A DNA stretch of 48,529 nt from Methylobacter sp. (lineage in GTDB: Bacteria > Pseudomonadota > Gammaproteobacteria > Methylococcales > Methylomonadaceae). The stretch covers positions 1 through 48,529 of the forward strand of contig JAUYMY010000018.1 in NCBI GenBank assembly GCA_030699385.1, given 5' to 3'. Under the pieces are notes generated by a model. The model made no database searches. It had not been told where the DNA came from and saw nothing but the letters and a program-made list of their open reading frames with translations. A program made the translations under genes and the position numbers. The number at the start of each line of letters is the position of its first letter. The stretch's first letter is position 1. This document shows, piece after piece, positions 7,883 through 16,430 of the stretch.

Positions 7883-10800
7883 CTACTTCGAGCTGTCAAA
7901 TTTGCCATAACGCAGCAACAGCGCCGGCAGCAATAACAAGTTCAGCAAGGTTGAAGAGACCAAGCCGCCGATGATAATCGCCGCCATCGGCCCCATAATT
8001 TCGCGCCCCGGATTGTCGCTGTTGAAGGCAATCGGAAACATCGCCAACGCGGTGACCAGTGCTGTCATCAAGATAGATGGCAAGCGTTCCTGGGCGCCCT
8101 GAATCGCGGTGTCCAGGTTCCAGGGCTTGCCTTCGTCTTCGACCAGATAGCGGTAATGCGATAGCAGCATGATACTGTTGCGCACGGTAATGCCGAACAA
8201 GGTCACAAAACCGACCACTGAACCGACCGACAGCGTCGCCCCGGTCAATATCACGGCGGCAACCCCGCCGATCAGCGCAAACGGCAGGTTGGCCAGCGTC
8301 AGCAACACATGGCGTATGCTGCCGATGGCGATATAAATAAAAATCAGCACTCCGGCTCCGGCCAGCAATGAATGCAAAATCAATTCTTTCCGCGCCTGTG
8401 ATTGCTCTATCGCCGCGCCGGTGAACTCGGGATAGCTGTCAATAGAAAAGGGGATCTCCTTTAATACCCGCGCTTTAAGCTCACTGACAAAATCATCCAA
8501 ATCCCGGCCTTGCACATTGCCGGTCACGGTTTGCCGCCGCTGCGAACCTTGATGCAGGATGTTGTAGCGGCTGGCCGAATGTCTGATGTCCGCGACCTGC
8601 TCCAGCGTAATCAGCGTGCCGTCCTGCGTTCTGATCGGCAGTTTGGCTATCGATTCGGGCTGCGCCCTTAATTCCGGCGTCAAGGTCACCGCGATATTGT
8701 AAATTTTGTTGCCCTGAATATTTTTGCCGACAATCCGGGTTTCGTAAGCCGCCTGCACCGTATCGACAATTTGCGCCGGCATCACGCCCCAAAAATTCAA
8801 CTGGTCGAGGTTCAGCACAATTTGCAGCAGCGGCGTGCCGGGCGGCGAGCGTAACTGCACATCGGTTGCGCCGTCTATATAGCGCATAACCTCGGCCACC
8901 GCCTGCGCTTTGGCATCCAGTTTATTCAAATCATTGCCGTAAATATTGACCGCCACCGGCGAGGTGTAGCCGGAAATGGTCTCATCAACCCGCTCAGTCA
9001 AAAAAGTATTGGCCTCAAATAAAATGCCGGGGAAATCGGTCAGAATCGCTCGCAACTTGTCCTTGATTTGCTGTTGCTCGGCACCCGGCATGGGCTCCAA
9101 GCGCACGTCATATTCGCTGTAATGGCTGCCGTAAGTATCGGCGCCCCGTTCCGCCCGCCCCGCCCATTGCGACACCGATTGTACGCCGGGAATCGCCATA
9201 AACTGTTCGGTCAACTTGCTGCCTATTCTGATGGATTCCGGCAACGCGGTGCCGGGAATGCTGGTGGTATGGATGATGTAATGGCCTTCGCGCAGTTCGG
9301 GCAGAAATTTGCTGTCCAGACTGAAAAACGCCAGCAAGCCGGACAGGCACACTAGCGAACTGCCTACCATAACCGGCTTAAAGAACGTGAAAACCTTGCC
9401 TAACAGCGCCTTGTACAGCGGCTTGATGCGCCTAATCAGCGGCGGGTCGTCATTGACGAGGTTTGCATTGCCCAGCAAGGCATAGCACAGCGCTGGCGTT
9501 AAGGTCAGCGCGACCAACAACGAGGTTAAAATCGCCAGGATGTACGAATAGCCCAGCGGCGCAAACAAACGCCCGGCCACGCCGTCCAAAGTCAACAACG
9601 GCACAAACACCAGCGCGACGATAAAGCTGGCGTAAACCACGGAGCTGCGCACTTCCAGCGATGCGCTATAAACCACCTCGGTAACCGGCAGCGGCTTAGG
9701 TAGCAAACGGTTTTCGCGCAACCGGCGGAAAATGTTTTCGGTGTCGATAATCGCATCGTCAACCACCTCGCCCAAGGCAATCGCCAAGCCGCCCAATACC
9801 ATGATGTTCAGATTAACCCCGCTTTCCAGCAGCACAATGACCGCGCCAATCAATGACGCGGGAATTGCCAATGCGGAAATAAACGCCGTGCGGAAATTGA
9901 ACAAAAACAGGTACAAAATAATCAGCACAAACAAGCCGCCGATCAGCAAATGCCCGGACAAATTGCTCAGCGAATGTTCGATATAATCGGCGGGCCGGAA
10001 CAGGTGCGGATAAAAGTTAATCGCTTGTTTGCTAAAAATCGGCTCGAACTCTTGCAGCGCTTGCTCGACCTGCCGCGATACCGACAAAGTATTGGCGTCG
10101 TATTGTCCGATCACCATCATCACGATACCGGGCTTTCCCATGATTTGCGCCGCGCCAATCGGCGGCTCCGGCGCATAGCTAATAGTGGAAACTTCGCCCA
10201 AGGTCACATTGCGTCCTTGCTCCCGCTTGACGACAATTTTGGCGAATTGTTCCGGCGTGGCCGGTTGCCCGGTTATTTGCAAAGTGAAGCGCTGGTTGTC
10301 GTTTTCAATAAAACCGCCGCCCTGGCTGTTTCCGGCCTGAGTCGCGGATTGGATAATGTCCTCCAGCGTCAGGTTAAAACGCTGTAATTGCACCGGCTCG
10401 ATCTGGATTTGCAATTGCTGAATAGCGCCGCCGAACACATTGACATCGGCAACGCCCGGCACCGCTTTCAAGCGCGGCACAACCGTCCAATCGACCAGAC
10501 TGCGCAAAGCCATCAAATCGGTCTGCTCATCTTGGCTTAAACCAATCGTCAACACCGTCGCCGAAGACGAGGACAGCGGTATCGCAACCGGCGTAATGCC
10601 CGGCGGCAGCTGTGTTGCTAAAGTCGCCAGCCGTTCGCTGATTAGCTGGCGATTACGGTACACATCGCTGTCTTCGGCAAAAATCGCAGTAATAATCGAC
10701 AGACCTTGTATGGATTCGGAACGCACCGACTTCATGCCGATCAAGCCGCTGATAGCCGTTTCGATTGGCTGAGTCACCAGCACCTCAACCTGTTCGGAGG

Positions 10801-10969
10801 AAAGGCCGGGCGCTTCGGTTTGGATGATGACCTGTTTAGGCGAAAATTCGGGGAAAATATCCAGGCCAGCGGTGGCGAAACGGTAACTGCCGTAGAGCAG
10901 GATTAATACCGCAAGCGCGATGACGATGCCGTAAAAACGGATGGAGAAGCGGACTAGGGTGGGGAGCAT
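7883..10969 (-). CDS. RND efflux permease, CusA/CzcA-like
   Basis: A 1028-residue inner-membrane proton-driven pump of the heavy-metal-efflux type that would export cations or other toxicants through a tripartite complex. It has an N-terminal membrane helix (IVIALAVLILLYGSYRF) and a large periplasmic domain. The central helices contain GEVVDDAIIDTENIFRRL, where the Asp residues are the expected proton relay, and there is a second periplasmic domain and C-terminal helices (GFVTLFGITVRNSIMLLSHY). Length is normal. The membrane-fusion adaptor and outer-membrane channel genes that normally precede such permeases are absent: the reverse transcriptase gene lies 55 bases upstream. No clear Shine-Dalgarno precedes the ATG. 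The substrate cannot be assigned. Confidence 0.9.
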   Translation of the reverse strand: MLPTLVRFSIRFYGIVIALAVLILLYGSYRFATAGLDIFPEFSPKQVIIQTEAPGLSSEQVEVLVTQPIETAISGLIGMKSVRSESIQGLSIITAIFAEDSDVYRNRQLISERLATLATQLPPGITPVAIPLSSSSATVLTIGLSQDEQTDLMALRSLVDWTVVPRLKAVPGVADVNVFGGAIQQLQIQIEPVQLQRFNLTLEDIIQSATQAGNSQGGGFIENDNQRFTLQITGQPATPEQFAKIVVKREQGRNVTLGEVSTISYAPEPPIGAAQIMGKPGIVMMVIGQYDANTLSVSRQVEQALQEFEPIFSKQAINFYPHLFRPADYIEHSLSNLSGHLLIGGLFVLIILYLFLFNFRTAFISALAIPASLIGAVIVLLESGVNLNIMVLGGLAIALGEVVDDAIIDTENIFRRLRENRLLPKPLPVTEVVYSASLEVRSSVVYASFIVALVFVPLLTLDGVAGRLFAPLGYSYILAILTSLLVALTLTPALCYALLGNANLVNDDPPLIRRIKPLYKALLGKVFTFFKPVMVGSSLVCLSGLLAFFSLDSKFLPELREGHYIIHTTSIPGTALPESIRIGSKLTEQFMAIPGVQSVSQWAGRAERGADTYGSHYSEYDVRLEPMPGAEQQQIKDKLRAILTDFPGILFEANTFLTERVDETISGYTSPVAVNIYGNDLNKLDAKAQAVAEVMRYIDGATDVQLRSPPGTPLLQIVLNLDQLNFWGVMPAQIVDTVQAAYETRIVGKNIQGNKIYNIAVTLTPELRAQPESIAKLPIRTQDGTLITLEQVADIRHSASRYNILHQGSQRRQTVTGNVQGRDLDDFVSELKARVLKEIPFSIDSYPEFTGAAIEQSQARKELILHSLLAGAGVLIFIYIAIGSIRHVLLTLANLPFALIGGVAAVILTGATLSVGSVVGFVTLFGITVRNSIMLLSHYRYLVEDEGKPWNLDTAIQGAQERLPSILMTALVTALAMFPIAFNSDNPGREIMGPMAAIIIGGLVSSTLLNLLLLPALLLRYGKFDSSK

Positions 10970-11024
10970 GGGTTAGCGGGCTGGTTTCGTACTTAATACT
11001 TTTAAACTGTGATGTGTAAGCCTT

Positions 11025-12518
11025 CTAGTAATCATAGTTTGCAGCATGAGGATTCATTACTCGCTCAATACCAGACTCTTTTAGCCCATGTTGCAGCGAT
11101 TTATAAATTAACATAAAGCTAGGAATTTCCAACAATGGCTTGCCGAAAATTCTTTTGCTACGATACTGCTTAACTATTTTTTCACGAGGGACAGAAAACG
11201 GGAATGAATGTCGTCGATCAAATCCATGTGACAAAAGGAGGGCTGATCTTTTTTGAACACAACGATGAATCACAGAAAGAAGCCAACCGTCTAACCTTTT
11301 TAGTTGATCTTCATCGTTGATTAATGGATAAAAACTCATTACACCTTTGAAATAAAGCTGCCTTTGTCTTCCACGCAAATAGTCAACCATTTCACGGTGC
11401 GACAGACCGCCGTATAAATATCTCCTAACCTGCATCATTGCACTTAACAAGGCTGTATCTCTATTGTTTGCAGGAATGACGAGTCCTTTAAGTGGTTTTT
11501 TCCTAATAGGCTGTATTAAGTTTTTATAAAGAAGATATGAAATTTGCTTCTTTATTCGTTTTTCAGATTTTTCTTTAATTGACACCTTCGAGACAGCAAC
11601 TGCATATCCAAGAAAGTTAAACTCTCTTTTGGAAGTAATTTCTGTGGGAAGTCCCTCTCTAGCTAATAAGCTGATCCCATCTGATTTCTTTGCGTTGATA
11701 GACACTCCAGCCTCTCTGGAGAAAAAATCAATAAGAGTAAATGATTTGCAAATTGCGGCGTAATCAGGACTCCAAACTACAGTATCATCGGCATATCGCG
11801 CAAACTTGAGGCCAGCCTTTTCGAAAGACTTATCTAATTTCCAACAAACTAGATTGGCAAGAAAAAGTGATATTGAAGTACCTTGAGGAATTCCTCGCTC
11901 CCGTGTTTTTATAAAGGCACGAATAATTTTCTCTTCTTCGTCGCTAATAAAAAACCCATTAGCGTTGAACTGTTTAAATAGGTATTCATGGTTAATTGAC
12001 CCAAAAAAGTCCGAAAAATCAAACTCAGCAATGAACATTCTTGCATCCTGAGAAATATCCACCGCAATATCTTGTATTGCAAAGTGAACATTTCTATCGT
12101 TTCGGTATGCATACGAAAACGAGCTAAAACGATGCTTATTTTTTGCTAACAATCTAATGTAGAAAAGCCGAGATACCGCTGCATCAGGTATTTGGTAAAT
12201 TGTTACTTCTCTTGTACCTCCTCCTGGTTTCGGAATGAGCTTTTTCGATGGCTCATAAGGTGCGTATGTGCCCGCTGCTATTTTTATGGCAATTGATTTT
12301 GCGATGCTTTTAGCATGAGAACGAACATAAAAAGGATTATTTTTCTTGTCCAATTTCCATTCATCAGGTGTCTTAACTATCTTGTTTGGTACTTCTTTGA
12401 TTCTTTTTTTCGTTCGCTCATGTTCAGTATGAAGATGATTATGATAATCATGATGGCGTTTTATTAATTTTTTTGCTTCGCTGAGAATGTATTCTTCTAG
12501 CTGTTTTTCTAGGTTCAT
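11025..12518 (-). CDS. Reverse transcriptase, defence-associated (UG/DRT-like)
   Basis: An RNA-directed DNA polymerase of 497 residues. RT motifs in order: RT1 KLIPKPGGGTREVTIYQIPD (93-112), RT2 FSSFSYAYRNDRN (131-143), motif A FDFSDFFGSI with catalytic Asp168, motif B GIPQGTSISLFLANL (209-223), motif C YADD (242-245), then NFLGYAV (301-307). About 190 residues follow the polymerase core and about 90 precede it. The intact PQGTS box argues against diversity-generating RTs. The absence of a maturase/HNH domain and of intron RNA domain V argues against a group II intron, and retron hallmarks are missing. It is strongly AT-rich compared with its neighbours. A strong AGGGAG site precedes the ATG, and directly upstream are a terminator and a structured RNA candidate, as in DRT2 and DRT9 loci. 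Function in phage defence is inferred. Confidence 0.85.
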   Translation of the reverse strand: MNLEKQLEEYILSEAKKLIKRHHDYHNHLHTEHERTKKRIKEVPNKIVKTPDEWKLDKKNNPFYVRSHAKSIAKSIAIKIAAGTYAPYEPSKKLIPKPGGGTREVTIYQIPDAAVSRLFYIRLLAKNKHRFSSFSYAYRNDRNVHFAIQDIAVDISQDARMFIAEFDFSDFFGSINHEYLFKQFNANGFFISDEEEKIIRAFIKTRERGIPQGTSISLFLANLVCWKLDKSFEKAGLKFARYADDTVVWSPDYAAICKSFTLIDFFSREAGVSINAKKSDGISLLAREGLPTEITSKREFNFLGYAVAVSKVSIKEKSEKRIKKQISYLLYKNLIQPIRKKPLKGLVIPANNRDTALLSAMMQVRRYLYGGLSHREMVDYLRGRQRQLYFKGVMSFYPLINDEDQLKRLDGWLLSVIHRCVQKRSALLLSHGFDRRHSFPFSVPREKIVKQYRSKRIFGKPLLEIPSFMLIYKSLQHGLKESGIERVMNPHAANYDY

Positions 12519-12536
12519 TTAATACTCCCTAAAACA

Positions 12537-12566
12537 AAAAGCCCGAAGCACTTGCTTCGGGCTTTC
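12537..12566 (-). terminator. Rho-independent terminator upstream of the RT
   Basis: AAAGCCCGAAGCA and TGCTTCGGGCTTT form a 13-bp stem with a minimal loop (AGT on the minus strand). On the minus strand it is followed by TTTTTGTTTTAG, a good U tract, and then by the RT Shine-Dalgarno and ATG only about 20 bases on. It would end a transcript coming from the upstream RNA or stub gene, leaving the RT to read-through or to processing of the message. Confidence 0.8.
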
Positions 12567-12668
12567 CACGGAACAAACCTAGTAAAAGTAAGTTTCCATC
12601 TGGTTGATATAGTTTTGATGCCGTACCCCCAACGCAGTAGCCATAGCCACTAAAAAGAGGTGTTCCGT
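12567..12668 (-). ncRNA. Candidate structured RNA upstream of the RT
   Basis: On the minus strand ACGGAACA (12668-12661) pairs perfectly with TGTTCCGT (12575-12568). After a two-base bulge, CCT pairs with AGG, enclosing about 80 bases, and the terminator hairpin follows immediately. No protein is likely in the enclosed segment. RTs of the DRT2 and DRT9 types are known to use a non-coding RNA encoded directly upstream as template or scaffold, so this is the natural candidate here. The 5' end is undefined and may extend to about 12765. A second possible pairing (12746-12754 with 12626-12634, eight of nine) interleaves with the first and would need a pseudoknot. The role is inference. Confidence 0.5.
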
Positions 12669-13051
12669 TCTTCTCCTAGAGAAGTGGCTTCATGTTCTCT
12701 TATTATCTGCCTAATTGTCAATAAATAACGTAAACCTGTATGCCTCGTAGGGGGCGTGCACATTGGAATCCGAATACTTCCTGATTCTGGAAATATATAC
12801 TCAAAGCATTTCTTTGTTGCCTGTTCAAGGAAAGAACCGGCATATTTATAAAGGTATCGGCCCTTGTTTTGATACAAGTCTATTTTTTGGCCTTCAGAAA
12901 AAGAAATACCCAGAACCCTGTATATCAAATAATGCGACACATCATCAGCAAGCATTTCTTCTGTTCTACTATCAATTGCCGTCGAAAGCCGATTTGAGTA
13001 GTCGAGAGCGAGGTCTCGTATCGCTTGTTGAATTGTCATTTTCTCTTTCAT
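12650..13051 (-). pseudogene. Probable truncated ApaLI-like restriction endonuclease
   Basis: A 133-residue frame whose first ~100 residues (DDVSHYLIYRVLGISFSEGQ, IDLYQNKGRYLYKYAGSFLE, then FPESGSIRIP) resemble, from memory, the N-terminal part of ApaLI-type type II restriction endonucleases. Resemblance stops after RIP: the last ~35 residues look unrelated and overlap the RNA candidate upstream of the RT. The expected catalytic part is absent and no methyltransferase gene is nearby, so I read it as a stub left by deletion or by arrival of the RT cassette. An intact small protein with a different role cannot be excluded. Start could be Met1 or Met5 (13039). The base composition is AT-rich like the RT. 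zur lies 41 bases upstream. Confidence 0.5.
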
Positions 13052-13092
13052 GAATATTTAGTTGAATATAGGTTTTAGGCAATGCCTTGCCG

Positions 13093-13608
13093 CTATGTTG
13101 AATCGCCACTCAAGCTCTGTGCACATTTTGCGCATAGCCCGTGAATTTCGATAGCTTTGCTGTGAACAATAAAATCCGCCTGCTTGATTTCTTGTGACAA
13201 CGCCGTCATCACTTCCGGCGCCGAGCGCTCTTCTACGTCCTGACAATTATTGCAGATCAATAATAACTGCTCATGCTGATGGGCGGAGCTGCGGCAACCG
13301 ACAAAGGCGTTGAGGCTCTCTACGCGATGAATCAAACCCTGTTCGATTAAAAAATCCAATGCGCGGTAAATCGTCGCGGGTTTTGCCGCATCCATTTGCG
13401 GTTTGATTCTATCGAGCAGTTCGTAGGCTTTGACGGCTTTATGATTTTCCCAGATCAGTTCCAGCACTTGCTGGCGTATCGGCGTCAGTTGTACGCCGCG
13501 CACGAGGCATAACTCTGCGGCAGTGCTTAAGGCCTGGCTGACACATTTTTTATGGTCATGCTCGATGGCAGAGGAATCATCATGGTTTGCTTCGGCTGGT
13601 GTGTTCAT
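13093..13608 (-). CDS. zur: Zinc uptake regulator, Fur family
   Basis: A 171-residue Fur-superfamily repressor. The N-terminal extension is His/Asp-rich (NHDDSSAIEHDHKKC). A winged-helix domain follows (LTPIRQQVLELIWENHKAVKAYELL, PATIYRALDFLIEQGLIHRV). The C-terminal dimerisation domain has two CxxC pairs (LICNNC and LCAKC) for structural zinc and a metal-binding HQHEQ segment. Assignment to Zur rather than Fur rests on the Zur-type length and Cys pattern and above all on a near-perfect Zur box directly upstream. Zinc-loaded Zur would repress zinc-import genes and here presumably itself. The usual partners znuABC are not adjacent; the AT-rich RT island lies downstream instead. Confidence 0.88.
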   Translation of the reverse strand: MNTPAEANHDDSSAIEHDHKKCVSQALSTAAELCLVRGVQLTPIRQQVLELIWENHKAVKAYELLDRIKPQMDAAKPATIYRALDFLIEQGLIHRVESLNAFVGCRSSAHQHEQLLLICNNCQDVEERSAPEVMTALSQEIKQADFIVHSKAIEIHGLCAKCAQSLSGDST

Positions 13609-13632
13609 TGCAAAAAACCGTCTGGCTGAAAT

Positions 13633-13655
13633 CGAATGTTATATTATAACGCTCG
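13633..13655. promoter_or_regulatory. Zur box upstream of zur
   Basis: The core GTTATATTATAAC (13638-13650) is a perfect 6-1-6 palindrome and matches exactly the core of the gammaproteobacterial Zur consensus (GTTATANTATAAC); the flank GAAT also agrees. It lies 25-47 bases before the zur start codon, so it likely overlaps the zur promoter and gives autoregulation. No gene reads in the other direction from it. Confidence 0.85.
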
Positions 13656-13695
13656 TTATTATAGGCCTACACTCGCGTTGGACAATGCTGTTGAC

Positions 13696-13763
13696 TGAAC
13701 TTAAGCCGTTCATATTCAACTAAGCTCTTTTGAGCCTAGTTGCGCATGAACGGCTTAAGTTCA
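13696..13763. repeat. 68-base near-perfect palindrome
   Basis: TGAACTTAAGCCGTTCAT (13696-13713) is the exact complement of ATGAACGGCTTAAGTTCA (13746-13763), an 18-bp perfect stem. The interior folds further: CAACTA pairs with TAGTTG and GCTC with GAGC around a TTTT loop. It lies just past the stop codon of the UPF0182 gene and upstream of zur. There is no U tract, so it is either an unusual mRNA 3' end structure for the UPF0182 transcript or a small mobile palindrome. Confidence 0.8.
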
Positions 13764-13769
13764 TCAGCC

Positions 13770-16430
13770 TTAGTTTTTGACCGGTTCGACAGCGGGTGAT
13801 CTGGATGTTCCGGTGCCGCCGCTTTCCTCGGCATTTTTGATGTAAATCTGCTTTAAGCGGTTAAATGCCGACCAAAAATTAGTGTCCATGACCACATAAT
13901 TGCCGATCGAAACGATAACCCGGATCAGCTCAGGGATGCCGTTTACGTTGGAGACTATATAGACCGGCTGCACGTAAAGCACACTGTTGCCCATCGGCAT
14001 AATGATCATGCGTCCTAGTTCAATTTTGGAGCCGCCCTGATTCCACAAGGTGAATTGGGCGGAAATTTCCGGGTCTTGCTCAATCAGCGATTCGACCTGC
14101 GCCGGGCCATTGACCTGAACATCTTTAAGAAATTTATACAGAGTGATGCCGGGTTTGTAGTCTGTGCTACAGGTCTTGGTATCCATGATGCCGGCAACGC
14201 CGATCATGCTCAGGTTGTTGCTGTTGATCGGTGTCATGGGGTTGAGCATGACAAATTCTTCTTTGTTATTGCAGTTGCCAAAATCGATGGTTTGATAATA
14301 CGGCCTTACCGGTTCTCCTCGGACTTTGGCAAATTGCCAGGTTTCCGCTTGCTGGTAAAACATTTCGGGTTCCTGTTGGTGATATTTGGCATAGACCTTC
14401 ATCTGCAAATAATACAGGTCTCTGGGATAACGCAAATGCGTTTTCAGGTCGGCGGGCATTTCCTCTATGCTCTTAAACAGGCTGGGATAGGCAATATCGT
14501 AAGCCCGAATGATGACGTCAGAAGGATCGGAAATATAATACTGAATATCGCCATCAAAAGCGTCGACCGCTATCTTGACGGAATTGCGGATATAGTTGAA
14601 TTCGACTTTGCCATCCTGGAAATCATCGCTGGCAGGTTTGGATACGGGGTAGCGATTAGACAGCGTGTAGGCGTCTTGTATCCAGTAAAAGCGATTGTTG
14701 GTCAGCACCAGATAAGGGTCGCTGTCCAGGTGCAGAAAAGGCGTGACGATCTTGATACGCTCGACGATATTGCGGCGCATTAACACCCGGCTTTCTTTCG
14801 TGATATTGGTCGAAAAGAATATTTTTGGGTCTTTGAAGTAAAAGGCAAATAACGCTTTTCTGAACAAAGAAGGAATGGGAATGCCGCTTTTTCCTTGATA
14901 AGCGCCTTCGATGCTGGGATCTTTCAAGCTGCCGGAAAGGCCAACGATGTCGAGTTTGTTGGGCACGATGGCGTATTTATAGGTTTCCTGTCCGTAATAA
15001 ATATCAGGATATTTAACGCTTAAGCCGACGTCTGAACTTAAGTTTAAGTCACGCAAATACCAAAGTAGCGGCTTGCCGGCATCTTGTGCAGCGGGCGTGA
15101 CCACGGCGCCATAGCCGTGGGTGTAACGCAAATGGGTGTTTTCCCAATTTTGCGCTTCGGGCGGTAATTTCGAGATATTGATTTCTCTGGCGGCAAGATT
15201 GACCTGCCTGACGTGGTCGCGCAGGAAATAACGGTCTTCGTCGACAGACAGGAAGGTGTAATAAGGCCTTATCGATTGCAGCTGTTTATAGGTGTCAATC
15301 AGAATTTCCCTATCCCAAACCGGTATGTTTTCAAAATATTTTTGTGTACTCCAGGTGGCAATGTCCTCGGCGGCATTGAGCTTGATGGGGAGTTCAATGG
15401 TTTTGATATTTTTTAAATCATAGGCGTCCATGGTGGCATCGATATTGTGCTGCATGAACGGTTTTTCTGTTTTGACCGGATTGGGATTGACGATGTATTT
15501 TTGGATTAAATCAGGAATAAACTCAACTTTAGGCAAGCCCAGGACGGCGAGAAATACCGTCAGTGATATTAAAAACGGCGCTTTGATGCGGTGTTTTTCG
15601 GAAAAAATAAACAGGCCGGCGGAAACGGCGGTTGCCACAAAGGCAATGATACCTAGCCAAATCAGCGGCAGTTGATAACGGATTTCGGTAAAGCCGGGGC
15701 CGTAAAATATCGGCTCGTGGCTGTCGGTATAGAGCAGCGAGAAGCGCTGCAACATAAAGCCCCAGACCACAAATAACACCACAAAGCCAATCAGAATGAC
15801 CAAATGGATTTTAGCGCCCAGATGAAATTCCTTGCTTTGATTGGGTACAAAAATATGCTCCAGCCAATACAGCGTCCCAACCATGCAGAAGATCATGCCG
15901 GCTGTGGTCAGCAATTCTTGTTGAATCAGCATGTAGATCGGGTAAGACAATAGATAAAAGCCAATATCCCGGTCGTAAACCGGCTCGGTCACACCCGATG
16001 AACCGCCAAAAAAATACAGCAGCGCAGTTTCCCATTGGTTATAAAAAGGGATGGCAATAAAAAAGGCCAAAATCAGGGAGATTGGCGTGTATATTTTTGC
16101 CGAGCCGCTCATGAAAGTATCGGCAAAGCGTTGAAAGCGCCGGCGTTTATCAACATCATTGAGGGTTTCATCGGGCGGATTCAAACCCAGATAGCGCGAT
16201 GCGATCCAAAAATGAAAAAAGAAAATGGCAAAGAACCCCAGCGTGACAGCACCGGAAAGGAAAAATTTGTACAGCAAGCGCAGCCAGAAATAGGCTTCAA
16301 GCTGTAATGATTTGTACCACCATAAGTCGACAAACAGCTCAAGAAATATGAAGTAGAAGGCGACATATATAATGATAGCGATGACAAGCGTCGCTCCAAT
16401 CAGCGCGGGTAAAGGCTTCAGGTTCCGCAT
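13770..16430 (-). CDS. UPF0182 family membrane protein
   Basis: An 886-residue integral membrane protein of the conserved UPF0182 (COG1615) family, whose function is unknown. The N-terminal third carries about seven hydrophobic helices, starting LIGATLVIAIIIYVAFYFIF and including VILIGFVVLFVVWGF and LPLIWLGIIAFVATAVSAGL. The family-typical VDLWWYKSL follows the first helix. The remaining ~580 residues form a large extracytoplasmic domain with RYTHGYGAVVTPA, DIYYGQ and HLRYPRDLYYLQ, as in homologues. The length is usual for the family, though some homologues carry a longer acidic tail. An AAGAGGA site precedes the ATG. It is monocistronic, and the large palindrome lies immediately downstream. 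Confidence 0.92.
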   Translation of the reverse strand: MRNLKPLPALIGATLVIAIIIYVAFYFIFLELFVDLWWYKSLQLEAYFWLRLLYKFFLSGAVTLGFFAIFFFHFWIASRYLGLNPPDETLNDVDKRRRFQRFADTFMSGSAKIYTPISLILAFFIAIPFYNQWETALLYFFGGSSGVTEPVYDRDIGFYLLSYPIYMLIQQELLTTAGMIFCMVGTLYWLEHIFVPNQSKEFHLGAKIHLVILIGFVVLFVVWGFMLQRFSLLYTDSHEPIFYGPGFTEIRYQLPLIWLGIIAFVATAVSAGLFIFSEKHRIKAPFLISLTVFLAVLGLPKVEFIPDLIQKYIVNPNPVKTEKPFMQHNIDATMDAYDLKNIKTIELPIKLNAAEDIATWSTQKYFENIPVWDREILIDTYKQLQSIRPYYTFLSVDEDRYFLRDHVRQVNLAAREINISKLPPEAQNWENTHLRYTHGYGAVVTPAAQDAGKPLLWYLRDLNLSSDVGLSVKYPDIYYGQETYKYAIVPNKLDIVGLSGSLKDPSIEGAYQGKSGIPIPSLFRKALFAFYFKDPKIFFSTNITKESRVLMRRNIVERIKIVTPFLHLDSDPYLVLTNNRFYWIQDAYTLSNRYPVSKPASDDFQDGKVEFNYIRNSVKIAVDAFDGDIQYYISDPSDVIIRAYDIAYPSLFKSIEEMPADLKTHLRYPRDLYYLQMKVYAKYHQQEPEMFYQQAETWQFAKVRGEPVRPYYQTIDFGNCNNKEEFVMLNPMTPINSNNLSMIGVAGIMDTKTCSTDYKPGITLYKFLKDVQVNGPAQVESLIEQDPEISAQFTLWNQGGSKIELGRMIIMPMGNSVLYVQPVYIVSNVNGIPELIRVIVSIGNYVVMDTNFWSAFNRLKQIYIKNAEESGGTGTSRSPAVEPVKN

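Noticed and set aside
12746..12754. Second long-range RNA stem (with 12626-12634)
   Set aside because: Pairs at eight of nine positions but crosses the better-supported stem; without covariation it may be chance, so it is not drawn as a feature.
11025..12765. Group II intron, retron or diversity-generating retroelement
   Set aside because: No maturase/HNH region and no domain V hairpin; PQGTS rather than the altered motif B of diversity-generating RTs, and no template/variable repeat pair seen; retron RT hallmarks not found. The upstream hairpin is a terminator.
14055..14783. Long open frame (242 codons) on the plus strand
   Set aside because: It lies entirely antisense to the UPF0182 gene, whose protein is well supported; it shows no domain, signal peptide or ribosome site.
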